The notes under the pieces were generated by a model that ran no database searches, was not told the origin of the DNA, and saw only the letters and a program-made list of their open reading frames with translations. From Chrysomallon squamiferum (taxonomy: Eukaryota; Mollusca; Gastropoda; Neomphalida; Peltospiridae), in contig CM022678.1 in the NCBI GenBank assembly GCA_012295275.1, positions 776,894 to 789,393 of the forward strand: a DNA stretch of 12,500 bases, given 5' to 3'. Below, piece by piece: positions 1 to 7,510 of the stretch. A program made the position numbers and the translations under genes. Within the stretch, counting starts at the first letter, position 1. Every line of letters starts with the position of its first letter.

Positions 1-838
1 GTGTCTGTATGTGTGTCTCTCAGTATGTGTGTGTGTCTGTATGTATACCTGTCTGTATACCTGTCTGTATGTATATACCCGTCTGTATGTGTGTATACGT
101 GTCTGTATGTGTGTGTGTCTGTATACCTGTCTGTACCTGTCTGTATGTGTGTGTCTGTATATACGTGTCTGTATACCTGTCTGTATGTGTGTGTCTGTCT
201 GTATACGTGTCTGTATACCTGTCTGTATGTGTGTGTGTGTGTCTGTCTGTATACCTGTCTGTATGTGTGTGTGTCTGTATACATGTCTGTATACCTGTCT
301 GTATGTGTGTGTCTGTATGTCTGTATGTCTGTATACCTGTCTGTATGTGTGTGTGTCTGTATACCTGTCAGTATGTGTGTGTGTCTGTATGTGTCTGTAT
401 ACCTGTCTGTATGTGTGTGTATCTGTATACCTGTCTGTATACCTGTCAGTATGTGTGTGTGTCTGTATACCTGTCTGTATACCTGTCTGTATGTGTGTGT
501 GTCTGTATGTGTCTGTATACCTGTCTGTATGTGTGTCTGTATACCTGTCTGTATGTGTGTGTGTCTGTATACCTGTCTGTATGTGTGTGTGTCTGTATAC
601 CTGTCTGTATGTGTGTGTGTCTGTATACCTGTCTGTATGTGTGTGTGTCTGTATACCTGTCTGTCTGTCTGTACCTGTCTGTATGTGTGTGTGTGTCTGT
701 ATACCTGTCTGTATGTGTGTGTGTCTGTATGTGTGTGTCTGCATGTGTGTGTGTCTGTATGTGTGTGTGTCTGTCTGTATACGTGTCTGTATACCTGTCA
801 GTATGTGTGTGTGTGTCTGTCAGTCTGTGTTTGTTTCA
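1..838. repeat. Compound GT/TGTC/TGTATACC minisatellite (intron)
   Basis: Alternating GTGTGTGTCTG, TGTATACCTG and TGTCTG blocks form an irregular array with a basic unit near 28-40 bp. It ends at a 3' splice site (TGTTTCAG, AG at 838-839). The long open frames over it encode only Cys/Val/Leu/Tyr-rich repeats and are artefacts of the repeat. I see no exon in this stretch; it is read as the 3' part of an intron. Confidence 0.9.
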
Positions 839-839
839 G

Positions 840-925
840 TCACTGGACCGTGTTCAGAGACTCCGTGTAAAAATGAGCAGCCATGCGTGGCCGCGTCAAA
901 CAGCCGAGGATTTATCTGTGTCTGC
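840..925 (+). CDS. EGF-like exon 1, truncated by a microsatellite
   Basis: After the acceptor at 838-839 the phase-1 frame reads TGPCSETPCKNEQPC, then a stretch ending GFICVC. That gives cysteines 1 to 5 of an EGF-like module with the usual spacing. The expected end, Gly-aromatic-x-Gly-x-x-Cys followed by a phase-1 donor, is missing. The frame instead enters an (AAC)n tract coding for poly-Asn, so the annotated 3' end is only the last recognisable EGF base. The other full EGF exons are 114-120 bp, so roughly the last 28 bp are lost or replaced. A weak phase-1 donor at 1041 (GTAACA) would give an EGF with a long Asn-rich tail and no sixth Cys. The module may be dead, or the locus misassembled. 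Confidence 0.65.
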
Positions 926-967
<42 letters not shown>

Positions 968-1187
968 AACAACAACAACAACAACAACAACAACAATAGC
1001 AGCAGCAACAGCAATAATAATAATAATAACAACAACACCAGTAACAGTAACAATAACAATAACAATAATAATCATTATGATTATATTACTACTACTACTG
1101 ATGATGATGATGATGATGATAATGCTTTATAAAAGTAATTATGTTAATGATAATAATAAGAAAAATAATGATATTATTATGATTATG

Positions 1188-1261
<74 letters not shown>

Positions 1262-1298
1262 AACGCAGATGATAATATTACAGTGTTGTCGTTGTTGT
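926..1298. repeat. Trinucleotide repeat block: AAC, AAT, GAT, ATT
   Basis: (AAC)n starts immediately after the fifth cysteine codon of EGF1. It passes into AAC/AAT/AGT mixtures, then a short (ACT)n, (GAT)n at 1100-1120 and a long (ATT)n at about 1188-1259. It ends in GTTGTCGTTGTTGTAG, the acceptor of the next exon. Apart from the possible poly-Asn read-through from EGF1, no coding signal is seen. Confidence 0.9.
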
Positions 1299-1300
1299 AG

Positions 1301-1414
1301 TTAACGTGCCGTGTCGCAGCAGTCCATGTTTCAACAGAGGAGTGTGCCACAACGGGGAAGGGGGGAAGTTCCACTGCGTCTGCAGGGCGGGCTACAAAGG
1401 AAAGCTGTGTAATA
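1301..1414 (+). CDS. EGF-like exon 2
   Basis: A 114-bp phase 1-1 exon lies between GTTGTTGTAG (AG 1299-1300) and the donor GTGCGT at 1415. The translation starts NVPCRSSPCFNRGVCHNG and ends FHCVCRAGYKGKLCN. It holds all six cysteines with EGF spacing and the GYxGxxC ending typical of the family. EGF modules are extracellular, disulfide-bonded spacers and binding units. The first position is not D/N-x-D/N-E, so it should not bind calcium. A one-module, phase 1-1 exon is the classic shuffling unit, matching its neighbours at 2144 and 3391. Confidence 0.9.
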
Positions 1415-1599
1415 GTGCGTATCATCTTCCTTTCGTAGTGAAAGAAGAAAACAGCTGTAAGAAAGAATAAAAGAAATGATAGAAAGAAAAAGTAGAAATT
1501 ATAGAAAGAGAAATATAAAACGGAATTAAAAGTAAAAATACATTTAAATGAAGCAGTGGCAGGATGGATGTCTGCTCTTTTAACGAAGAAGCCGAAAGT

Positions 1600-1830
1600 T
1601 TGTTATTTATTATTTTACTTTACTGTCGACAAAGATTAGTTACCATGACAAAATGTATTATTTAATGATTTGGTATTATTGTCGACAAAAACTAGCTGCT
1701 GTATTATTTATATTTTACTTTATTATTAACAAAGATTAGTTTCTTTAATAAATATTATTATTTTACTTTATTATTAACAAACATTAGTTACTTTAACAAA
1801 TTTTATTATTTATTATCTCACTTTGTTACT
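1600..1830. repeat. Degenerate ~50-bp AT-rich tandem repeat in intron
   Basis: The intron 1415-2143 is AT-rich. Within it a degenerate unit, TTTTACTTTATTATTAACAA followed by AGATTAGTT, recurs about four times at roughly 46-55 bp spacing (ACAAA.ATTAGTT near 1629, 1684, 1729 and 1779). Bases 1415-1600 and 1830-1985 show no gene or clear repeat. Confidence 0.6.
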
Positions 1831-1984
1831 GATGAAGATTATTTATCTGTAACAACGAATGAGAAATTAACTTTAAAGTATACACAAAATATTTTAAATG
1901 TTTCAGTCTTCATTAATTTTTAATTTAATTTAATTTTGTTTACTTTATATTTATTTGAAACAGCAAATAAATAAAACAGATTCT

Positions 1985-2136
1985 TAGAAACAACATACAG
2001 TCTAACAACAACAACACAATAATAGTAATAATAGTAATAATAATAATAATCATAATAATAATAGTAATAATAATAATAATAGTAATAGTAATAATAATAA
2101 TAGTAATAGTAATAGTAATAATAATAGTAATAATAC
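1985..2136. repeat. AAC then AAT/AGT trinucleotide repeat before the EGF3 acceptor
   Basis: ACAACAACA is followed by AAT/AGT triplets up to TACTCTGCAG. The acceptor of the next exon therefore has almost no pyrimidine tract, only CTCTGCAG. The Tyr-rich open frame on the opposite strand is a product of the repeat. Confidence 0.9.
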
Positions 2137-2143
2137 TCTGCAG

Positions 2144-2257
2144 CTAAAGACCCGTGTGTCAGACATCCGTGTAAAAATGGCGGACGCTGCAAAGGCTCAG
2201 GAGAAGTTTTCAGGTGTAAATGTAACAGAAGATTCACCGGAAAAACCTGCACCACAG
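2144..2257 (+). CDS. EGF-like exon 3
   Basis: A 114-bp phase 1-1 exon after CTCTGCAG (AG 2142-2143), ending ACAG before GTACTT at 2258. The translation begins KDPCVRHPCKNGGRCKGSG and continues FRCKCNRRFTGKTC, giving six cysteines in EGF order. It has the GGRC box common in EGF modules and a basic C-terminal loop. No calcium-binding signature is present at the N-terminus. The terminal G supplies the first base of the Asp codon that opens EGF4, which supports this donor. Confidence 0.92.
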
Positions 2258-2276
2258 GTACTTACATTTCAGTAAC

Positions 2277-3165
2277 ACATCTATCTATCTATCTATCTAG
2301 CTATCTATCCATCCATTCATCTATCTATCTATCTGTCTTTCTATCTGTGTATCTATCTGTCTGTCTATCTATCTATATATGTATCTATCTATCCGTCTAT
2401 CTCTCTATCTATCTATCCGTCTATCTCTCTATCTATGTATCTATCTATCTATTTATCTATCTATCTATCTAACTATCTATCTATCTAGTTATCTACATAT
2501 CTATCTATCTATCTATCTGTCTATCTATGTATCTGTTCATCTATCTATCTATCTGTCTTTCTATCCACCTATCTATCTATCCATCTATCTATCTATCCAT
2601 CTATTATTCTATCTATCTATATCTATCATTCTATCTATCTAAACATCTATCTATCCATCTATCTATGTATCTATCTATGTGACAGTCTATCTATCTGTCT
2701 GTCTGCCTGTGTATGTATCTATCTGTCTGTCTGTCTATCTGTCTGTCTATCTGTCTGTTTCTCTCTCTGTCTCTCTGTCTGCCTATCTATGTATTTTTCC
2801 ATCCATCTATCTAGCTGTTTTTCTGTGGGTCTCTTTGTAAATATCTATCTGTCTGTCTGTCTCTGTCTGCCTATCTATGTATTTTTCCATCCATCTATCT
2901 AGCTGTTTTTCTGTGGGTCTCTTTGTAAATATGTATCTGTCTGTCTGTCTATCTGTCTGTTTATCTGTCTGTCTCTCTGTCTGCCTATCTATGTATTTTT
3001 CCATCCATCTATCTAGCTGTTTTTCTGTGGGTCACTTTGTAAATATCTATCTGTCTGTCTGTCTCTCTGTCTGCCTATCTATGTATTTTTCCATCCATCT
3101 AACTAGCTGTTTCTCTTTCTGTCTCTTTATAAATATCTATATATCTGTCTACCTAGCTGTCTGTC
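2277..3165. repeat. TCTA/TCTG tetranucleotide array with a nested four-copy minisatellite
   Basis: CTAT and CTGT tetranucleotides fill most of intron 2258-3390. From 2781 a higher-order unit begins GCCTATCTATGTATTTTTCC and includes GTGGGTC.CTTTGTAAATAT; copies start at 2781, 2869, 2983 and 3073. An A13 run (about 3173-3185) follows. No exon is seen here. Confidence 0.9.
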
Positions 3166-3204
3166 AGTCTTCAAAAAAAAAAAAATGGTTATTGTTATAT
3201 TTGT

Positions 3205-3209
3205 TGCTA

Positions 3210-3282
<73 letters not shown>

Positions 3283-3390
3283 GTAGTTTTGTTATTATTA
3301 ATTAGCGTTAGTATTATTCTTATGGTTTTTGTTGCTAATATTATTTTGTTATCATTATTATTATTGTTGTTGCTGTTGTTGTTGTTGTAG
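3205..3390. repeat. TTA then TTG trinucleotide repeats abutting the EGF4 acceptor
   Basis: (TTA)n runs from about 3209 to 3280, then mixed T-rich sequence, then TTATTGTTGTTGCTGTTG triplets to GTTGTTGTAG at 3390. The TTG repeat appears to serve as the T-rich tract of the acceptor. Confidence 0.85.
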
Positions 3391-3504
3391 ACGTTAACGA
3401 GTGTCTGAAGTCGCCGTGTGGAAATGGAGCCACGTGTTTGAACTCGAGGGGCGGTTACAGGTGTTTTTGTCTTCCTGGTTTCTTTGGCAAAAAATGCAAC
3501 AGAG
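3391..3504 (+). CDS. EGF-like exon 4, calcium-binding type
   Basis: A 114-bp phase 1-1 exon between GTTGTTGTAG and the donor GTAAAA at 3505. Joined to the final G of EGF3 it opens D-V-N-E-C, the calcium-binding EGF N-terminal signature. Between cysteines 3 and 4 it reads [10 protein letters not shown], which fits the C-x-[DN]-x4-[FY]-x-C rule for Asp/Asn beta-hydroxylation. It ends [12 protein letters not shown] with the sixth cysteine in place. It is the only EGF in the window with the full calcium signature. The fit of the split Asp codon also confirms the EGF3-EGF4 splice phase. Confidence 0.93.
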
Positions 3505-3734
3505 GTAAAAACAATATTTTTATTTACACATCCGCACACACGCACACACACACATATATTTGTTTGCATTGATACTTTTGTTTGTTGCACATATTATTTA
3601 TATTTACATTTACATAGATTTAAAGAATATCATATTTTTATAAGCATACACATAATTAATAAAATTGAAATAAACAAATAACGTAAGTCTCCCAGTACCA
3701 AGTTGTGCGTGTATGCGTTTTCTTTATATCAAAG

Positions 3735-4056
3735 TCACGTGTTCTTTCTTTATATCAGAGTACAACGCGTGTAAGAAAAACACATGCAAGTCACGTGTTT
3801 TATTTATATCAGAGTACAAAGCTTGTAAGAAAAACACATGCAAGTCACGTGTTTTATTTATATCAGAGTACAACGCTTGTAAGAAAAAGAAATGTATGTC
3901 ACGTGTTTTATTTATATCAGAGTACAACGCGTGTAAGAAAAACACATGTGAATCACGTGTTTTATTTATATCAGAGTACAACGCGTGTAACAAAAACACA
4001 TGTGAATCACGTGTTTTATTTATATCAGAGTACAACGCGTGTAAGAAAAACAAATG
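3735..4056 (+). repeat. 54-bp tandem repeat, six copies, each carrying the EGF5 splice acceptor and exon start
   Basis: Six units each hold TCACGTGTTTTATTTATATCAG (first copy slightly variant), then AGTACAACGCGTGTAAGAAA and the start of EGF5. The AGs end at 3758, 3812, 3866, 3920, 3974 and 4028, exactly 54 bp apart. Only the last copy continues into the full EGF5 exon. Because 54 is a multiple of three and no stop occurs, use of an upstream AG would add 18-residue units, each with two cysteines. Each unit also holds a CACGTG palindrome. A degenerate seventh trace (TTATATCAAAG) lies near 3724. Confidence 0.93.
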
Positions 4057-4148
4057 CAAGGCGCCTGGCACAAAGAAGTGTGTTCCAAGAGGCTGGAAGT
4101 TCACGTGTAAATGTTTCAAAGGATTTTCAGGAAGATGGTGTGAACGAT
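4029..4148 (+). CDS. EGF-like exon 5
   Basis: A 120-bp phase 1-1 exon from the last of six repeated acceptors to GTAAGT at 4149. With the G of EGF4 it opens EYNACKKNKCKAPGTKKC and continues with WKFTCKCFKGFSGRWC, six cysteines in EGF order. It is Lys-rich. I chose 4029 because it gives one module of normal size. The five upstream acceptors would insert 18, 36, 54, 72 or 90 residues in frame, each insert repeating the first two cysteines. The terminal T completes a Leu codon in the next exon. Confidence 0.88.
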
Positions 4149-4518
4149 GTAAGTCTGTATGTCTGTCTGTCTGTCTCACTGTTTGTTTTTTCCTCTTTCT
4201 CTCCGTCTGTCTCTTTGTCTGTTTGTCTGTTTATTAGTTTGTCTGCCCGTCTCTCTATTTCTCTGAGTGTCACAATTTAATCTAATATGTCTGTCTGTCT
4301 GACTTTCTGTCTATTGTATATGTCTGAGTATCTCTCTGTCTCCATCTAATTTTGTTTGTGTCTGTGTTTCAGTACGTCTGTCTTTCTGTTTCTCTTTATG
4401 TATGTATTTCACTATTTCTCTCTGTCTGTCTGTCTGTGACTCTCTGTATGTCTGTCTCTCTGTCTGTCTGTCTGTCTGTCTGTGTCTGTGTTTATCCTGT
4501 GTCTGTGTGTACGCTCAG
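4149..4518. repeat. TCTG/TTTG repeat intron
   Basis: The intron is built from TCTG, TTTG and CTCT units and ends GTACGCTCAG at 4518. No exon or other gene is seen. Confidence 0.85.
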
Positions 4519-4755
4519 TGAGTAGAGAAATTCGACTGACAACTGATGGAAACGCTCCCCCACTTCACCTCTACGACTACGGCTACAAACTGACAGACTT
4601 TCCAAAGTCCTTCATTTTCGAGGTGCAGGCCTGTAAGAACGTCATCATCTCCCTGGCAGCGGACGACACTTTCCAGTTTGGAGTTTACAACGTCTACCTC
4701 GGCATCTTAGACAGCACGCTGGCGACTATTACCAAAATACTTCCCGATGTCAAAG
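4519..4755 (+). CDS. FAMeT-type domain, N-terminal half
   Basis: A 237-bp phase 1-1 exon between GCTCAG and GTAAAA at 4756. The translation runs from SREIRLTTDGN through SFIFEVQACKNVIISLAADD and FGVYNVYLGI to ITKILPDVK. The F-x-V-x-A-C-x-x-x-x-I-x-L pattern and following strands match the first half of the farnesoic acid O-methyltransferase domain (Pfam Methyltransf_FA), a beta-rich module of invertebrate secreted proteins. Despite the name, methyltransferase activity should not be assumed. The second half is not in the next exon but 2.3 kb away at 7012, and the two join in phase to form a continuous domain. The exon is GC-richer than its introns. Confidence 0.82.
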
Positions 4756-4758
4756 GTA

Positions 4759-4991
4759 AAATGTTGTGTATGTGTGTGTATGTATGTATGTATATTTATA
4801 GGTAGGTATGTATGTATGTAATGTATGTAATGTATGTATGTATGTGTGTGCGTGTTTGTGTGTATGTGTACGTGCATGACTGTGTGTGTGGATATGTGCG
4901 TACGTGTATACATGTAAATACGTATTACTGCTGTTGTTATTATTATCATCGTTATCATTATTATTACTATTGTTACTATTATTACTGTTAT

Positions 4992-5047
<56 letters not shown>

Positions 5048-5107
5048 TTACTACTACTACAACTACTACTACTACTACTACTACTATTACTACAACTACT
5101 ACGACAG
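4759..5107. repeat. TATG array followed by TTA/CTA trinucleotide repeat at the GON acceptor
   Basis: TGTATG/TATG units cover about 4768-4850, then TGTG-rich sequence, then TTA/TCA and a long (CTA)n at about 4990-5105, ending CTACTACGACAG. The acceptor of GON exon 1 is set directly against the triplet repeat. Frames reading poly-Tyr or poly-Leu here are repeat artefacts. Confidence 0.88.
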
Positions 5108-5379
5108 TAAAACCCAAGTCGTGTGCGGAGGTGAAGGAGTTTAAACTTGGAGACTCGGACGGCGACTACATCCTCTACGTGGACGCTGTGGGGGCGAAGC
5201 CAGTTCAGATGTACTGCCACAACATGAGCACCACGCCCAGGGAATTCCTCACCCTGAGGATGACCAACCAGGGTGAATTCCCTGCACTGGAGAACCCGGA
5301 GTGTAACGGGGAGACAGCAATTACAAACACGTCTCTGTCTGGACGAAGCGTGTTTTACAAGATACGAGTAGACATTAGT
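5108..5379 (+). CDS. GON domain exon 1
   Basis: A 272-bp exon, phase 1 in and phase 0 out, from CGACAG to the donor GTGAGT at 5380. The translation begins KPKSCAEVKEFKLGDSDGDY and includes PVQMYCHNMSTTPREFLTL, NPECNGET and SVFYKIRVDIS. The C-x-E/V start, D-G-D/E-Y, YC-x-x-M and P-R-E-F/Y-x-x-L features are those of the N-terminal half of the GON domain, known from GON-1, ADAMTS9 and ADAMTS20. GON domains act in the extracellular matrix or secretory pathway. Sequons NMST and NTSL suggest glycosylation. Start phase matches exon 4519-4755. If the donor at 5380 is not used, the frame stays open to a stop at about 5505. Confidence 0.85.
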
Positions 5380-5829
5380 GTGAGTGTTATTTTCTTTAAA
5401 CACGTGTTTTATTCAACAACACCACAGTGTCAGGTCACTGTGGGTTACTCTCTTCCGATTAGCTGTAAAGATGATCCATCCCATACACAGGAAAGGGAAA
5501 CGTAGGGTGTTTGATAAATGAAGTGAGTGGAACAAAAATAGTTGTCTTCATCCTATAACTACATTACTATGTCTGATACTTTTTAAACTTTGTAGTAGTC
5601 GACTCAAGTTATTATATACATGTTTACGACTGCTACTACAACTGCTGCTGCTGCTGCTGCTACTACTACTACAACTACTACCACTACTACTACTATAACT
5701 ACTACTACAATTAGCACTGCAACTATTACCACTACTACTACTATAACTGCTACTATTACTACCACTACCATTACTACTACTACTACTACTATCACTACTG
5801 TACTACTTCCACTACTACTTCTACTGCAG
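5380..5829. repeat. Intron with CTA/CTG triplet repeat at its 3' end
   Basis: The first 125 bp continue the GON frame and include AAACACGTGTTT, a 12-bp palindrome near 5398. A non-repetitive AT-rich part follows. From about 5637 to 5826 CTG, CTA, ACT and ACC triplets run up to CTACTGCAG, the acceptor of GON exon 2. No further gene is seen. Confidence 0.85.
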
Positions 5830-6006
5830 ACAATGGAGGTGATACGTGACGACTACACGTTTGCCGACGTGTCCGGCACGCCGGTACCCTACGGCGAACC
5901 TAGCGACTGCTACACTGCGCACAACGACGGCGTCAGAGCCAGCTGTGGCCTCAAAGGTTACTTCAACATCGACCTCACCCAAACCGGCCTCGTCGTCGAC
6001 AAAATG
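5830..6006 (+). CDS. GON domain exon 2
   Basis: A 177-bp phase 0-0 exon between CTACTGCAG and GTGAGT at 6007. It encodes TMEVIRDDYTFADVSGTPVP, then a YGEPSDCYTAHNDG segment and CGLKGYFNIDLTQTGLVV. The pattern I-x-x-D-x-x-F-A, the VPYG-x-x-x-DCY block, C-x-x-G-x-F-x-I-D/N-L and T-G match the middle of the GON domain. Phase 0 on both sides agrees with GON exons 1 and 3. The exon is GC-rich and has no stop. Confidence 0.88.
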
Positions 6007-6054
6007 GTGAGTTGCGAGATATCAGTAAAATGGGAATCGTAAGAAGTAGAATGT

Positions 6055-6290
6055 GGACGACACTTTGAGTGGTGAAATGTTGACGACTCACTTTCAGTGG
6101 TGAAATGTTGACGATACTTTAAGTGTTAAATGTTCACGACAAACTTTCAGTGGTTAAATGTCGACGATACTTTAAGTGGTGAAATCGTGTCAACACATTT
6201 TGTGATGAATTGCAGACAGAGTGGTACAGTAAGTGGTTACATATAAATAAACAGGGTCTGGTGAACTCTTCAGTGGTGAAACAAAAAACA
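6055..6290. repeat. ~29-bp tandem repeat in GON intron 2, with acceptor-like units
   Basis: About five degenerate copies of ACTTTNAGTGGTGAAATGTTGACGA lie between 6058 and 6185, with a related piece at about 6270. Some contain CTTTCAG, an acceptor-like motif. The functional acceptor is further on (TTTCACAG, AG 6364-6365). Confidence 0.7.
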
Positions 6291-6365
6291 CTGCGAGAAA
6301 CCAACAGTGAGCAGACGGTGATGAAAACAAAGTAAATGAAATCATTTTGTTTTCTTGTTTCACAG

Positions 6366-6521
6366 CTCAACTGGGATGAAACTGGCCATGACGTCTTTGT
6401 TGAGGTTGACAGGTCAGACGACGGCAACGTCATCAACCTCAGATGCGGCGGCTACTGCGGAGGATGTAAACCAGAGAAAGCAATGACTCTGCAGATCAAC
6501 CCTTACGAAGTAGAACACTAG
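6366..6521 (+). CDS. GON domain exon 3 with stop codon
   Basis: The exon follows TTTCACAG in phase 0 and reads LNWDETGHDVFVEV, then RSDDGNVINLRCGGYCGGCKP, then about 14 residues to TAG at 6519-6521. The tryptophan-containing start and the C-GGYCG-x-C-x-P ending are the hallmark C-terminus of the GON domain, which normally ends the protein. The full domain here is about 200 residues, the usual length. No good phase-1 donor lies after CKP. A cryptic GTAAAC within the CKP codons would remove the last cysteine. The stop sits in an ACTAGT motif shared with the satellite that follows, so it may not be ancestral. Confidence 0.85.
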   Translation, partial: LNWDETGHDVFVEVDRSDDGNVINLRCGGYCGGCKPEKAMTLQINPYEVEH

Positions 6522-7008
6522 TTCTAAAACACAGATACTACTGCAGATCAATTCTTAAACACAGAAACTAGTAACACTAGTTCTAGAAACACAGATATAC
6601 TAGTTACACTAGTTACAAACAATTCTAGAAACACAGATATACTAGTTATTCTAGTTCTAAAACACAGTACTACTAGTTTCACTAATTCTAAAATTTTCAC
6701 TCTCTAAAATGACTCTACTTCTACTGCTCTTTGCTAATTCCACTGTTTTAACATGTTTACACACTAGTTTTAACATGTCCTCACACTAGTTTTAACACGT
6801 TCACTAACTAGTTTTAACATGTCCTGACACTAGTTTTAACATGTCCTGACACTAGTTTTAACATGTCCTCACACTAGTTTTATCATGTTCACTAACTAGT
6901 TTTAATATGTCCTGACACTAGTTTTAACATGTCCTTTTAACACTAGTTTTAACATGTCCTGACACTAGTTTTAACACACACTAGTTGTTTTAACGTTTTA
7001 ACGTGTTT
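6489..7008. repeat. ACTAGT satellite, two families, starting inside GON exon 3
   Basis: CTGCAGATCAA at 6489, inside the coding exon, recurs at 6541, so about 52 bp including the stop are duplicated. ACTAGT-containing pieces with TTCTAAAACACAG follow to about 6690. From about 6762 to 6990 roughly ten copies of a 22-bp unit, ACTAGTTTTAACATGTCCTGAC and variants, follow. No AATAAA poly(A) signal is evident between the stop and 7011. Confidence 0.85.
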
Positions 7009-7011
7009 TAG

Positions 7012-7233
7012 CTAAGGCTGACGACGTGCCACTGAACAAGACGAGGTTCACGTCACTGGACTGCAACCGGCCCAAACACTTCTGGGTGTCCTGGGACAGC
7101 AACAACACCGTCTCCGTAGGGCGTGGTGCGCTGCTGGGGGAAGACACGTTCATCACGGCCAGGGAACACACGCTGATGAACATCAACTACGTGGGCGTAC
7201 AGACAGAGCAAACAACAGGATACTGGAACTTCG
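7012..7233 (+). CDS. FAMeT-type domain, C-terminal half
   Basis: A 222-bp phase 1-1 exon between GTGTTTTAG and GTGCGT at 7234. It encodes KADDVPLNKTRFTSLDCN, then HFWVSWDSNNTVSVGRG and INYVGV..TTGYWNF. The FWVSW, I/V-x-VG-x-G and YVGV-to-G-x-W blocks are the conserved second half of the FAMeT-type domain. Its first two bases complete an Ala codon with the G ending exon 4519-4755, which gives a continuous domain of about 130 residues. Sequons NKT and NNT are present. The exon cannot follow GON exon 3 without bypassing its stop. Confidence 0.86.
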
Positions 7234-7255
7234 GTGCGTTGTCTGTCTGTCTGTA

Positions 7256-7340
7256 CTATAACATACCACACCGTGATATACTATACTATACACCACTATA
7301 CTATACCACACTATACTATACTATACTATACCACAATGTA
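7256..7340. repeat. ACTATACTATACCAC short tandem repeat
   Basis: ACTATACTATACCACA units fill much of the short intron 7234-7420 before GTTATTCAG. No coding signal. Confidence 0.75.
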
Positions 7341-7420
7341 ACATGTAATACCATATTATCCTGCTATTATAATTGTAACAGTATATTGCTAGGTTGTTAT
7401 TTTGTTATGTTGTTATTCAG

Positions 7421-7510
7421 ACCCGTGTCACTGCCTCACTGGAAGGTGTAAGATCAGAAACAGAAAGTTTGTCTGTGACTGTCCGTACGGGTATTCAGGA
7501 AGTTACTGTG
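7421..7510 (+). CDS. EGF-like exon 6
   Basis: A compact 90-bp phase 1-1 exon between GTTATTCAG and GTACGT at 7511. With the preceding G it opens Asp, then PCHCLTGRCKIRN and FVCDCPYGYSGSYC. All six cysteines are present, but the first loops are very short (C-x-C), as in small EGF modules next to other domains. It separates the FAMeT-type domain from the linker and protease. Its final G pairs with the next exon to make a Glu codon. Confidence 0.88.

Noticed and set aside
1-1304. Long open frames rich in Cys/Val/Leu/Tyr, then poly-Asn and poly-Ile
   Set aside because: They are read-through of GT/TGTC/TGTATACC and triplet repeats; three frames are open at once, as expected for a repeat without stops. 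Only 840-925 looks like real coding sequence.
3173-3185. A13 run as the tail of a retroposed element
   Set aside because: No SINE/LINE-like body or target duplication is visible beside it; the flanks are simple repeats.
2379-3305. Tyr/Leu/Ser-rich and Asp/Arg/Gln-rich frames on both strands
   Set aside because: Products of TCTA/TCTG tetranucleotides; no composition or motif of a protein.
3735-4015. Six evenly spaced CACGTG sites as an E-box enhancer
   Set aside because: They come with the repeat unit, and CACGTG also occurs singly in coding exons nearby; no independent evidence of regulation.
3735-4056. CRISPR-like regular repeats
   Set aside because: Units are contiguous with no variable spacers, and the setting is a eukaryotic intron-exon border.
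3724-4179. 151-residue minus-strand frame over the 54-bp array
   Set aside because: It is the complement of a tandem repeat plus EGF5; the + strand has correct splice sites, phase and EGF cysteines.
6134-6436. 100-residue minus-strand frame across GON intron 2 and exon 3
   Set aside because: No recognisable motif, and it overlaps a well-supported GON exon on the other strand.
6522-7011. 3' UTR and poly(A) site after the GON stop
   Set aside because: No AATAAA or similar signal could be seen; the segment is mostly satellite, so a 3' end here remains unproven.
6998-7271. Minus-strand frames over the FAMeT C-half
   Set aside because: Shadows of a GC-rich coding exon whose + strand translation has clear family motifs.
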